From positions 1 through 64,000 of the forward strand of contig OENT01000842.1 in assembly GCA_900239685.1 (NCBI GenBank): 64,000 nucleotides of DNA. Reading direction: 5' to 3'. Both the position numbers and the translations under genes were made by a program. This DNA is from Rotaria macrura. Its lineage: Eukaryota > Rotifera > Eurotatoria > Philodinida > Philodinidae. Positions 52,288 through 64,000 of this stretch are shown in pieces; within the stretch, counting starts at the first letter, position 1; each line of letters begins with the position of its first letter. The notes beneath the pieces are model-generated. The model searched no databases, had not been told where the DNA came from, and worked only from the letters and a program-made list of their open reading frames with translations.

Positions 52288-53738
52288 TTACGACGTCTTC
52301 TGATATTGCTGAGCTGGATTATAGTATGAATTTTGTGGAGGATAAGGTCCATAGGATTGTTGAGAAATCATGGGCGGTGGTTGAATATAGGATGGATTGA
52401 TCGTTGCTGGCGCTGAGTTCAATGATGGTGGTTGTGCTGTTTGTGATGGAGCATATGCATTAGAAGGATTAAAGTTCCCAGGTGGTGATTGAACAAAAGA
52501 TGGATTGATGGTTGCTGGGGACGAATTAGATGGTGGGAGTGTTGGCTGCGGTGGTGCATATGTATTGTGAGCATTAAAATTTCCTAGCGGTGGTCTTTGT
52601 TGAAATAGTGCTTGTTGTTGACCATAGAAACCAACTTGTGGTTGAGAAGAAGGTGGTACTTGTTGACCAAGAAATCCCGATGGTTGACCAACAGATGATG
52701 GTGGTGGAGTAGAAGTAGAATTAAGTGTTGGTGGTGCATTACTACTTGGTGTTGTCATGGGAGGAGCAGAATATAGAGCAGATGCACTATTGGGTAGAGG
52801 TGGCATGCCAGGATATGTTGTTGGCGGAGGAGGAGCAAATGCATTTGCTGGTGCTTGTTGTTCATTATTAAAAGCTGTTGGTATAAAGTGAGGTGTTGGC
52901 ATTTGTGTTTGTTGAAATGGAGAATGTTGCATTTGGTTAACATTTGTTGCTTCAACGTGTTGTGTATCAACTATATTAGAATGTTCAGAAAATGTTTTTT
53001 TCTCGTTTTTTTAAAGATCTACCTTTAGATGCAATTTGCTGTTCATTATTGGCTGGAGCATTTATATTTGATGGTGTACTATCTGGAGTGGCTGAACGTT
53101 GTTGTAAACTTTTAAATGGATCAAATTCACGTGTTGTACCCGAAGTAACACTTGACGCGGGAGCAGTAGTTGTTGTTGATGGTGGTGGTGCTTGTGTAGC
53201 TGTAACTTCGTTGGTTGATATTTGGAGTCGATCCAGAATTGTCTGTACTGAATTTCGAATTTGTTGCAATTCAGTACGAAATGCTTTTGCATCAATCAAA
53301 GTTTCGTCTTTAGGAAGATTATCTACTGAAGTCGAATTTATGTCTTCTTTACCATTGACAAATACAAACAAACGAAGTATTTTATGAAAATGTAATGCAA
53401 CAGTTAAATCACTATCATTTAATAAAGTTATTTTGTCACCATCGTTATCTAAATATTTTATTGTTATTTCATCTGAATTCGAGATTTTACCAGAAAAAAC
53501 ACGTTCCATCATAAGAACAAGTTCTAAATGAAAATCGATCGCTTGTAAGAGAATGTTATGTTGCTCTATTTTTATCGTTTTGTTTCGTCTTACCGTTTAG
53601 TGTTAAGTCTTCATTATGTATCATCATTTTACGAATATCATCACCTAGCTGAGCTTTAATAATTAACTGCCCCGATAGTTTATCACCATTGATTACAGCT
53701 GATGGCACTGGCGATGATGTATTTTCTACACTAGTCAT
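52288..53738 (-). CDS. TFG: TFG homologue, PB1-domain protein of ER exit sites
   Basis: TRK-fused gene protein, which polymerises at ER exit sites and helps COPII vesicle traffic between ER and Golgi in animals. An N-terminal PB1 domain (about residues 15-110) shows the basic-lysine motif (GQLIIKAQLGDDIRKM), IHNEDLTLNELVLMMERVF, and the acidic OPCA patch (IKYLDNDGDKITLLNDSDL). A short coiled coil follows (residues about 130-150: FRTELQQIRNSVQTILDRL), then a Ser/Thr-rich linker with EFDPFKSLQQ (compare AFDPLKN in human TFG). The C-terminal half is a long Pro/Gln/Tyr-rich tail with repeats such as PPGNFNPSNAYAP. Exons: 53738-53594, 53523-53023, 52970-52288; phases join to 442 aa (human about 400). 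The extended N-terminus (about 14 residues before the PB1 start) is ordinary. Identification is strong. Confidence 0.93.
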
Positions 53739-55079
53739 TGTTACAAGGTCACACTATGGCAGAAAAAAAGCAATAATCGATGTTAGATCACGATGCAAAT
53801 CAATGGAACAAGTAATTATAAGAATAATAATGGCTAGCCACGTTGATGCTAACTTACATGTTTGTAGCTATTACGAAAGCCAATCAAAGTTTTGTCACCT
53901 GTCAAGCAAATAAACAAATAATATGAATTCATTTATTTCAAATAAATTATTGATTTTCAAATAGAAATCGATTCATGAAGTATATTATTTTCTTTCTGTA
54001 GATGTCCCTCTTTCGTGATATATTTTATATACTCATTATATATCTCACACAATGAATCAATCAACTATAACTACAAGATCTGGAAAAGAATTTCAAGAAG
54101 TCTAATTGAATAATCTCTGAGTACATACTATTTTGTATCATTCTGAACCACTGTCAAGTATCGACTGATAAGTTCGAACAACATATGTGGAAAAACTGGA
54201 TGAAACATAAACACTAATCAACGTCATAGTGAATAAGTTCTCTTTTTAAGAATGATGCTAGCAATCTTCAAAGCATTTGTTGTCATGTTTGCTTACTTGC
54301 TTCAAGGAATATCCAACTTATTCTATTTTGTTTGTCAGAAGACAACACATTACTTGATGCACAAATGTCTTTTAATGAAGTTATGACATCTTCACATGTT
54401 CATTAGACATTAACAAAAAAAAAAACTAAGTGCAAATATATTGATTTTGACTGCAACATCGTATTTAAGATTGTTGATAAAAGCCTAAATTCTTTTCGAT
54501 CATATTACAAATCAGTTACCATCAGAATACTAGTCTGAGGAGTTTTCTTTTAGATCCCACGGATTTATTCAGACTTTTTCCTGTTTTTTTCCAAGCAAAT
54601 GCAACTTCAATTGCAACGAAAGTAGAAATGAAATTAATCATTTTGAGTAATGACAAGTCATTGAGTACATGTTTTAGTTAAACAATATGATAAATCAATC
54701 ACGTGTTTTTCCCATTCGTGTAATTCTCAATATATACTATGATTGTAAAGAATACACTAATGACTAAATCAATGTTCATTTTCTACAGTCACTAACCATT
54801 CGAAATAGAATGATTTTGTCTTTAGCACAGCTTCGATATGAATTGTTTGAGTAGAACGAAATAAATCAATTAAAGATGTTCTATAATTTCCAAAGAATTT
54901 TTTTCTCCTATGGAGAACATCATCAATCAAAAACTAATTTACTATTAGTCGGTATCTACAACAGCAGAACATATGTTCTAGATTATGGTATGTATCTATC
55001 TATTCATTCGCTATTACTGACTGTCAAATAATGAATGAATATTGTTCTTAATGTATTCATACCAATATATCGTTTAGAA

Positions 55080-55115
<36 letters not shown>

Positions 55116-56011
55116 ATATAGGAAGAGCGAGAGAGGAAATAATCAGAATTATGTCTTTCCATAGAAAAATGTCAAGGAAATATGTTGATTATTTTCCTAT
55201 TGAAACAGTAAACTTTGTTTATTTAACAATATCATTGTGAATGAATGTTATAACTTATTTATCTTTTCTATTATTTTTTTATTGAATTATTTCTATTAAA
55301 ACTTGTTTATTTGATTAAGAATAACATTATGCTCTAAAAAAAGAAGTGTTAACTATCCATATGAATGTTGTGTAATTTAACTCTAAAACTAAGTACATTA
55401 CAGTAGACCTTATAACATATATGTGCATTGAAAAAAAAACCATTGACAAAGGCTATGACGAATAGATACATTACAATATTGTTGCTAAATTACTTATATT
55501 TTTCTCAATAAGTAACAAAAATGTGCGAAGTAATTTGGTTTTTACAGTCATCTATTCATAAAATGACAATTTCAGCTAAAAAAAACGTGCTAATTCGTTG
55601 TCGTATATATTATCGAGAGATTAACTCGGCTGTGAAACGGATGAGAATAAGCAAGAAAAGAGTCATGTTAGCTTTTCCTTTTTTTTCTCTTTCAATCTTG
55701 CAGTTTTTTATTGTTATTCTTGGCACTGTTTCTCGGATGGAGTGAGTTCTTTTATCGTTCTATCATGTGCTGCTGCTGTTCAGAGAGTTATTTCCAAGGA
55801 AAGGAAAAAACAAGAGAAAAAAGATAGAGTTCGTCTTTCTTTTTTTCTTATATGGATGTGTTTCTAACTAAAGCTGAGTGTGAAAACTGAGATGCCACAT
55901 ACATACATACGCGCACACCGGCGGCAACGTCAACCGACTGCCAGTAGTTTGTGTGATGAGCAAGCAAATGCGCCGCAACTATTCTAGAGGAGGGAGAAAA
56001 AAAATGAAAAG
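53739..56011. other. Divergent intergenic region, TFG to acyltransferase
   Basis: About 2.3 kb. TFG 5' sequences lie at the left; a TA microsatellite of about 16 units is at 55084-55114. The rest is AT-rich with no coding frame recognised. From about 55860 it becomes CpG-rich, leading into the promoter of the plus-strand gene. Confidence 0.45.
55084..55114. repeat. TA microsatellite
   Basis: Uninterrupted TA run of about 16 units. Confidence 0.9.
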
Positions 56012-56020
56012 AGTATATAA
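56012..56020 (+). promoter_or_regulatory. Possible TATA box
   Basis: GTATATAAT within a CpG-rich stretch (gcgcacaccggcggcaacgtc upstream, tcgacgtcgagcgcac downstream), about 200 bp before the ATG at 56219. Spacing would place a start site near 56045. Confidence 0.4.
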
Positions 56021-56218
56021 TCGACGTCGAGCGCACTGGCAAAGTTATGACGGTAGTGTGCTAGTGTTGTCCGCTTAATTGCGTCGAACAACTTCCACCA
56101 ATTCGAGTAGCTATCGAGAAGAAACACACATCTCCGATTACTTCTTCCCACTTGAATAGAGTTATAAAGAGAAAGAAAGACACGCGCGTCAATAGACTAC
56201 TCTGTACTATTAGTTAGA

Positions 56219-59200
56219 ATGCCTTATAGTTTGACACACTATTTACAATCAGAATTGGCTGAGGTAAGAATAGAAAAAAAGAAGCATATGACAAGTCAAT
56301 TAATATTATAAATCAAAACAAGAAAAAAGTATGCCATAAATTTTAGAGTATCTCAAGCAAGTAGATAAAGAAAAGGTAAAAATCTTTTCTCGCAACTGAC
56401 AAGTTCTCTTTCGACATGACAAAAAAAAGAAGCGTAAGATAGTCGACGGAGAATAGAAATATACAGCAGAAAATCACATTTTGTTCATTCATGAATGTTT
56501 TTTGCTCTGTTTATTCATTTTACTAGCATCGATGCTCCTCTTTATTCCGTTCGACGACGACGTCAACGACGACAAAGCCATGTGTCTCTCTGTCGGAAAT
56601 ACAGTGCGTGCGTGCCTGCTTATATGCTCTCACAAAACGTCACATCATCCGTGATTGTTGTCTTGCTGTTCGATGCGCTACAACGACCTTGATCGAATCA
56701 AACTCTTGTTTTTGTAGTTAGCCATTCTTTCTTTTCTCGTCCCATCTATCTGTCTCCAATTCTTGACAATTACACGTTCATTCCGCATTTTTTTCTTTTT
56801 CGCTTTTTGATACTCCATTACTACGAAACAGATGACGATTATGACTACGCAACAACCATCAATCAGTCATCAAGAAAATGTATCTAGATAGGAAAAAAAA
56901 AGAAATCTAGCACCATTAGGTTAGTTACTCTTCTGAGATGAATGCGTATGGGAGCCATTAAAAGTGCAACGTGAATAAAATGAATGAAAGAGAAGAATGC
57001 CATAGAACATATTGACATCATAATTCGAGTGGTGTTCTCCTTATTTTTTAGAATAATGCCAATAAGACTTGTGGCACAACAATGATGAACTATCAGCAAC
57101 AAGATATATGCAAATGAATTGGTTTTTCGATCAAAATTGTTTGTCTTGGTCGATGATATTCATCCATGAACAAGAATCTAATGCTTATTCGAGGTAAAAA
57201 AAAAGTGTTTTAAAAAGACACTAAACACAAATCATACGTTTCAATGATTTTGTTAGTGAATAAAAAATATCAACCTGCTATTTTGTTTTTCTTAATGAAT
57301 ATCCTGATTTCATGTTGATGACATTTATTTTTCTTTGTCAAATAGAAGAATTTTTTTCAACATAACTATACGTCAACCTTTTTCTTCTCTCGTCTGTTAC
57401 CGTTTGTTATTATTTTTCAACGTCTGATTTTTATGCTCATTAGGAGTACATGAAGAGATCGAGTCTAAAGAAAAGAGCTCTTATTTATTATTTAATAATG
57501 ATATATTTGAAGAAGGTGAAAAACATGCTTTCATCTAAAAACGAGAAGAAATAATAAAGCTAGTTTTTATAAATTCCTTTTGTTATCTTTCATGAACAAG
57601 AAAAACTCTCAAGCTTCATTTCTTTTTCCATCTATGAAACAAAAATTTTATCAATCTAGAGGAATATGCTATTGGAAATTCGATGGGCTGAACACATTGT
57701 GTCAAATTTAACTTCTGTGTCATTTGACATCGATTATCACATATATTATATTGAACAACAAATATCTGTTACTATTAATTGTTGTATTCTATCATCGTTA
57801 GTACAACCATTGTTAATATCAAACAAAAGTTTTCCTTCGGCACACATTCAATCAGTCGACATGCCTCGTCCTCAACAGAAACAAAATCGCAAAAGAATAG
57901 GTTATGTACGATCAGCCACAACTGATGAACAACAAATAACTAGTTCTTATATGCAAAATATACCTATTAAACGTGTTAAACATCCAACAGATCAATCTTC
58001 CGCTGTGATTTTTTTAAAACGCTTAGCAAAATTTTGTTTTGGATTATTTATATCTATTCCGTGTGTTATCTTCATAACACTTATTTTACCCATATGTTGG
58101 ATTATAAGAGCATTTATAAGATTGACTTGTCGATACCATTGTACAGCAACACCGTGTACATGTAGTTACTTATCTGCTAGTGATCTATTTTGGTTATATA
58201 ATAGTAATACATCAATAAAAAATCGAACTAAAACTGAAGAAACAACTAAATTAAATTCACAAACCATTGGACCAATGGCTGCAGCTATATTTTTTCTTGA
58301 AGGTAAAATAATAAATTCCATGAGACCATTATTCTAGACCTGTCTGTTTCTGTTTTATGTCACATAAAAATTTTAAACAGGATCAGTCAATGAAAATTCT
58401 TTGAAAAAAATTCTAATGAATCGTCTCATAACGAATAGTTTTCGGCGTGGTTCACAAGTCGGACGTAAATTATTTCCACGTTTCTCACAATTAATCTTTC
58501 CACATTTTTCTGGTATGATGTGGATTGATTATTCAGCCTTTTCTATCGATGAACATGTACGTGAAATACCAAGAAATATACAAACAGATGAAGATCTTCA
58601 AACTTATGTATCGACACTCGTTTCAAATGAACAAACACTGGATCGACCATTATGGCAACTACATTATAAAAATCGTTCATCGTATCGTCCAAATGATAGT
58701 ATACTTCTATTTCTCTATCATCCTGCTCTATCTGATGGTATATCATTGATACGCATACTATTAAAACATGTTGTTGATAATCGTACAACCCAACTTGATC
58801 TTAAACCACGTTTTGCTGGTAGACGTGGTGAACATATATTTGATTACATGAAAGCATACTTCTTCGGACATGTGTTATTATTTAGCAAATTAATATTTAA
58901 TTCTTACAGAGATAATATTTTGAAACGAATCATGTACAAAAAAACGAACACTAATGTGACAACGATCGGTTCACATCTAAATAGTGAACAACAACAACAA
59001 CGCGTCGTTCTTTGGTCCACACCATTTAGTTTCACACAGGCCACTCGAATGAAACTTGTAACACGAACTCGTATGAATGATCTTCTTTCAACATTAGTTA
59101 TCTCTTGTGTTAAACTATATATGGAAAAACATGGGTAAGAAATTGCTTGCTTGATTATTGTATACATTAGTAGTTGTAAACAAAGTAAACTTTACTTCAG

Positions 59201-62200
59201 AAGAAATCGCCTTAGGTACGAAAAACAAGCTTCTCAGCTCATATTCAATTCATTATGCAGGACTTTTATCAATTGTTTGCCATATGAAAAGATTCTAATA
59301 TAAGTTGTGATTTAATGCAAATATTAATATTTTATTTCACTGTCGCATTCAAATACTGTGTTAAATGTTGATCTATATCTGATTGAAAACTTTCTGAATA
59401 GATGCTCATATAAAAATTAGAAGATGAGCTTAGAAAATAGTTCTTATCTAGTCTATTGAATATTTTATGCAAGATAAATCGTAGGAATTATTGATTGACA
59501 GATTTTTCAGGCGAATCAGTCTATTCAAATGATTAATGTGTGGAAAATCGGATACTTCAAGCAAAACAAAACTTATTTTATGACTATGGAAACTTGTTCC
59601 GACCGATAGATGAAACTGAAATAAAACTAGTCGATTTAAAACACATAGTTGTACTAAATTGACTAGTGGCTTTATAGAGTTTTGTTTGTCAGAAGAGAAA
59701 TTTTCTGCGAACATATACCACGAAAAATTAATTAAAAACCCTCTAGGAGAGAGAGAGAGAGATCCTAATATTAACAGAGATAAGTAAGATGAGCTGATCC
59801 TAACTTCATCTCTTGTCTTTATAGATTTCAGTATTTAATAAAACATAATCTTACATGATGTTTTCTATAATCTAGATCTAAGTCATCTTCTTTTAGATTC
59901 AGTGAACATCCTATTAAATATTGAGCATTATTGTTTTTCTTAGATGTCAATTAATAACTTGTATAGATAATGAATACATGTGATTTTTTTTTCTTACTTA
60001 GTTATTCCTGAATGCAACAGAGAATGTGCCTTGGAGTCATTCTTGTTTTCTTTCTGAAAAAGAGTATTCATATATATGAAACTGAGTATAAGATTATAGG
60101 CAACAATTCCTTTTTATTCCATTTCCTCATGAGGTTTTCACAATTTCTTATTGACAATCATATTTTTATTATTGCCTGATGTGTGAGAATAGTTTTGTCG
60201 AGGAATAATAAAACGAGTATAGATCATTTCATGATCATATAATTTATATGATGAAAAACAAAATATTATGGATACATTTGTATTGAACTTGTATTGACAA
60301 CATATACCATCGTCTTGGATAAGCATGATCGATGAAAACTAATACTTATCTAATGCCTACACGCATATAATCAGAACAAATTTGAAAATTTAGTCACGAA
60401 AAATCATTCGATATTTATCTATCTGCCGGTAATATAATGAAATTCAACTTGATCAATAAGGTCAAAGTAAAATGTCAATAGGGAATATTTGTTGCTAAGT
60501 CATTAGTGCAAGAAGAAAAGAAAATTATTCATGGGGACAATATATAATTATTTTCGTAGGATGCTATATTTCAATCGAGTTGTTTACGATCATAATGATT
60601 TATGTCATTGGGTACTCTTCAACTTCTTTTTTTTATTCTATTTATTTTAATTTTACAATACGACTAGTCGAGCATATAAAATGAATGTCTTTTGTTTTCA
60701 TTGATACTGACATTTTATATATACATATATTTTTCTTATATTTAAAAATTTAGTTTATCTAATTCATCTAATATTAATTGTGTCATGCCATGCGATTTAC
60801 GTTCCAATACACCGCATATTGTTATGGGAAATCGTGTAGCACATCTATGTCTTGAATTACCAATGGATATTGAAGGAAATATTCCACTTCTATGGTCATT
60901 TAATGATAATACTAAACGAGTTAAGCAGAATGGAGATTATGCCGCGACGTATTTATTTACAAATATTACATATCTTCTATTCCCACTATGTATCGGTAAG
61001 AAGAAAGAAAAAGAAAATCTCTAATACAAAAATTTCGATAATCTTTATCATTTTAAGCTAATAAAATAATGGCTCGCTTCTATAATAATGCTTGCCTATG
61101 GTTAACCACATTAGCTGCTGGCAGTAGTACAACATTAGCAACAATGTCCATATGTAATCGAGAAGTTCGAAGTGTTGTATGTCTTAATCCAAGTGTTGGT
61201 CTAACTAGTATTAATTTATGTGTTACGTCCTATGCTGATGAAATTCGACTTGCCGTTGTTGTTGATTCTAATCTTATACCTGATCCAGAATTTTTCACTA
61301 GATGTTTTAATGAACAAGTAAAACATACGATATCTCTATCCGTCATATCTCTAGACTTCATATCTATTTAGTTGAATGCTGTCCAAGATCTTCTTGCTCA
61401 TCGTCGAATTCCTGGTGAAATTCGTCGAATAACTCGACCGCCACGATTTCCTCTACCAAAGAAAAGCATTAGTAGTATATCAGATATGTCAGATGATCTA
61501 TCGATAGAAGAAGTAAGATCAATTTTTTCATCGTACTTTTACATACACGATCGAAGTACTTTTTTCTTAACATAAAAAAAACATAATAGATTCAAACAAA
61601 AATGGCAGCATTACAACAAGAGTTACTATCCTTAAAGAGTCAATTTGAAAATCTTGATATGAATGATTCATCAAGTCAAAATGAACGTTTAATCATAACG
61701 ACCAAATTAGAAGAATTACGACGAGAATTTCGTGAATTACTTATTAAATTACAAGAACGTCAATGTGAATTATCTGGTATGATACCCAGTGATGAAGAAG
61801 ATGAAATGGATCCACATGTCCGAGTACGTTTACGTTCAGCAAGTGTTGCATCGAGAATATCATTAAAATCAAATGAACGGCAATTGTCTGGAAGGTAAAT
61901 AAATTCAATTGTGCTTGTTTTTCTAAAATTCTTAACAACTATTTTTTTGCTTCTGTAGAATATTTCAAATTGATAAAGAAGATGCAAGTGAATTTAGTGC
62001 AGGTATTATTCATGCCGGAACACAGAATTCTATATCATCATCGAAAATAAGTTTTCCAGAACAACATATAGTAAGTTTTGAATTCTTGTTCATACAATCG
62101 TTGTACGAATATAATATATTGAAGTCTGATCAACAAGAAGCTGGTATGCGACGTGCGCAATCGGTAAGCATTTGCGAAAATACTCGAGTCGATATGCAAC

Positions 62201-62319
62201 GTCAAACATCATTAAATCAAACTCGACCAACAACACCATCGAAACTATTTTCAGTAGCAAACTCCACTGTGGTTCATTTTGAGTCCAGTGAAAATTATAA
62301 AAATGGCAATGGCAATTAA
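56219..62319 (+). CDS. WS/DGAT-family acyltransferase-like protein with coiled-coil tail
   Basis: Related to wax ester synthase/diacylglycerol acyltransferases, which join fatty acyl-CoA to an alcohol or diacylglycerol. Two hydrophobic stretches near residues 130-160 (FGLFISIPCVIFITLILPIC) make a membrane anchor. LSASDLFWL and IGPMAAAIFFLEG open the acyltransferase domain; DRPLWQLHY follows; the active-site block reads YHPALSDGIS where the family has HHxxxDG, so the second, catalytic His is Pro. The C-terminal domain has PHIVMGNRVAHLCLELP, NPSVGLTSINLCVTSY and DSNLIPDPEFFTRCF. A tail adds a coiled coil (MAALQQELLSLKSQFENL; KLEELRREFRELLIKLQERQ) and a Ser-rich end. Exons: 56219-56263, 57660-58302, 58381-59134, 60754-60995, 61058-61317, 61372-61512, 61590-61894, 61959-62070, 62125-62319; phases join to 898 aa. 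Exon 1 is the least certain; the start could instead be 57666. Confidence 0.82.
59745..59761. repeat. GA microsatellite in acyltransferase intron
   Basis: Short run of GA dinucleotides in the 1.6 kb intron 59135-60753. Confidence 0.8.
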
Positions 62320-64000
62320 ATGAACAATCCTTAATATATGAAAGAAAACTTGTATAGGTTTTTTTCCCATTGTTGCTCAATTTTGTTTTTCTTTCTCATT
62401 TTCTTTTTGATTTCTTACTTTTAAACAGACCGGTCAATGCTATGGTCTTTCTTAATACTCTGCGCATCTATTTTTTTTACTGTTGTCTCGTTTGTTTATC
62501 GTCTTTTTCTTCTTGTGAATCAATCAAGAAATAATATTCATGTATGTATACGATCAAGAACGATAACTATATTTTGAAATTTGAAGCAATCTATATAGAA
62601 AACATTGTTTTATCTAAGTCGAACGCATTTCTTTGTCTTGACAAAGAAATTTTCACAAACAATTAGAGTTTGTCAGAAAAAATTAATAAGAAGAAATAAA
62701 GAATAAAAGAGCTGAAGAGTACACTTCGGATCCCTTTGGATTTTGCGCTTCAAGTTAATCAATTCATCTATTGAAAGAAAGGTCGTGAGTTCTTGATTAT
62801 TTTGTTGCTAAACTCTAGACATGTTCATTTAATTTCAGATGTAGGCTGCAGTCGTGCGCGATGGTCTCACATATCGATGAATCCCGTCCCGAGGGACATT
62901 CAGAATCGAAAGATTGCAAAAGAGCATGAAATGGCACGAACAATATTCATAACTTGAGTAAACAGGATCTATATTCATGATCTGCGCAAGTGGTAGTAAG
63001 CAATTGATGTGAAGATTCATTTTGACACAAAAAAGACAATGACTGTAAAGAATGATTAAAAGTTATTTTGTGAAATTTTCTACATTGTTTCTAGTGGCAT
63101 ACTAGTATTTTAAATTTAAAATAATCTTTCGAATTTATTAGATCGTACGGAAACCGTTGATTGCTTTCATTTATAGTTCACAAAGTTCATCTGAATTCTA
63201 TCTATTGTTATTTTTTTTTATTAGTACGTAAATTACAATTTTTTCATACTTAACTCACTTCGTTGTGGATGATGTTACTCAATCATTAAAAACATTTTTT
63301 TTTGAAACGCCTAAAAGTGTCTATGATCTTGAAAATTTTCAGTTTACTAGTTCTCAAGGACGTCTAGCTTTTTGAAATAAGTAGGAAAAAAAATTTATTC
63401 ATTGATAGAAGATTTTTAGCTTTTGCGACTTGTGTTTTTATTTATCAATATATTGATCTCTTGCAACGAATATAAAACATCCTTTGCTGTTATTTGATTA
63501 ACTAGGAAGAGATTGTCAAATGTTGGCACAACTTTTGGTGCTTGCTGATCATTCATTCTCTATTTTCCATAGACTAATCTATTCATTCGATTGTGTCTAT
63601 TACGATACAAAATCGATTAACAGAGCAATGCCATCGATAAGAAAAAGCTTATCAAATATTCAAGAGAAATGTGACTACTGAATCAAATGAATCTAGGGTA
63701 GATAAAATATCGTGATTCATGAAAGCTACTAGTTGCTAAATTAAATTATAGTAATAAAAGTCATTAACTATCATAGCACATATTAGTTCAGTTCCATAGA
63801 GATATTATCAGAGTCTATATCTCTGTTATGTATGAACAGTTATCATGATATGAATTTTTTCGTGTGTTTTGTCAAATCGTTTTAAAAAAGAAAAGAAAAT
63901 TACTCTTTAAAAGAAACATGATTCATCGACGTTCACGTTACTGTTAACGATACACACTTGGTGAAATCAAACATTCATCGTTCTCTTTTCCTTGATGCTA
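62320..64000. other. 3' flank and gene-free right end
   Basis: The acyltransferase 3' UTR is at the left; tandem AATAAA signals (aataaagaataaaag) occur near 62694. A small G+C-richer island lies at about 62838-62910. No coding frame or RNA gene is supported in the remaining 1 kb. Confidence 0.45.

Noticed and set aside
1-64000. CRISPR arrays, bacterial operons, ribosome binding sites, phage or plasmid modules
   Set aside because: None seen; the intron-rich genes show this is an animal nuclear genome.

Overview
The window is nuclear DNA of a small invertebrate animal. It is AT-rich, intron-dense, and uses GT...AG introns that are mostly 50-75 nt long, with a minority of 0.7-2 kb. It encodes animal-type proteins (ST7, CCDC180, D-aspartate oxidase, CPT1, TFG). 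Compact introns, AT bias and decayed DDE transposon relics fit a bdelloid rotifer best. That assignment is inference; nothing here proves the species.

Layout. 1-9.7 kb is gene-poor: a broken DDE transposase relic (about 320-2090), a foldback repeat (3445-3662) and a doubtful small ORF pair (7535-8076, minus). 9778-13763 (minus) is ST7, rebuilt as 13 exons and 611 codons. 16883-19364 (minus) is an unrecognised Thr/Gln/Ser-rich protein of 5 exons, possibly a transcriptional regulator. About 450 bp head-to-head from it starts CCDC180 (19811-35670, plus; about 31 exons and at least 1,600 codons), a coiled-coil protein. 35.7-39.6 kb is repeat-rich, with a perfect 19-bp palindrome and an about 0.9 kb element with terminal and internal inverted repeats. 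39648-41141 (plus) is D-aspartate oxidase, 9 exons, 341 aa, ending in the peroxisomal signal SKL. It converges on CPT1 (42404-50793, minus; 17 exons per transcript), the malonyl-CoA-regulated carnitine palmitoyltransferase. TFG (52288-53738, minus; 3 exons, 442 aa) follows. A WS/DGAT-family acyltransferase with a coiled-coil tail (56219-62319, plus; 9 exons) is last. The right 1.7 kb has no gene I can support.

The genes are ordinary, independently transcribed animal genes; I see no operon, cluster or defence system. CPT1 and the WS/DGAT protein both belong to acyl-CoA chemistry, and D-aspartate oxidase is peroxisomal, but shared location is not evidence of a shared pathway. The observations most worth following are: (1) two alternative in-frame CPT1 exons that each supply the GGGFGP loop, with different upstream segments; (2) a WS/DGAT protein whose catalytic second histidine of HHxxxDG is proline; (3) an in-phase alternative terminal exon with a polyadenylation signal in CCDC180 intron 2; (4) the inverted-repeat elements.

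Exon limits were read by eye from splice consensus and reading-frame continuity. Individual boundaries can be off by 1-2 nt.
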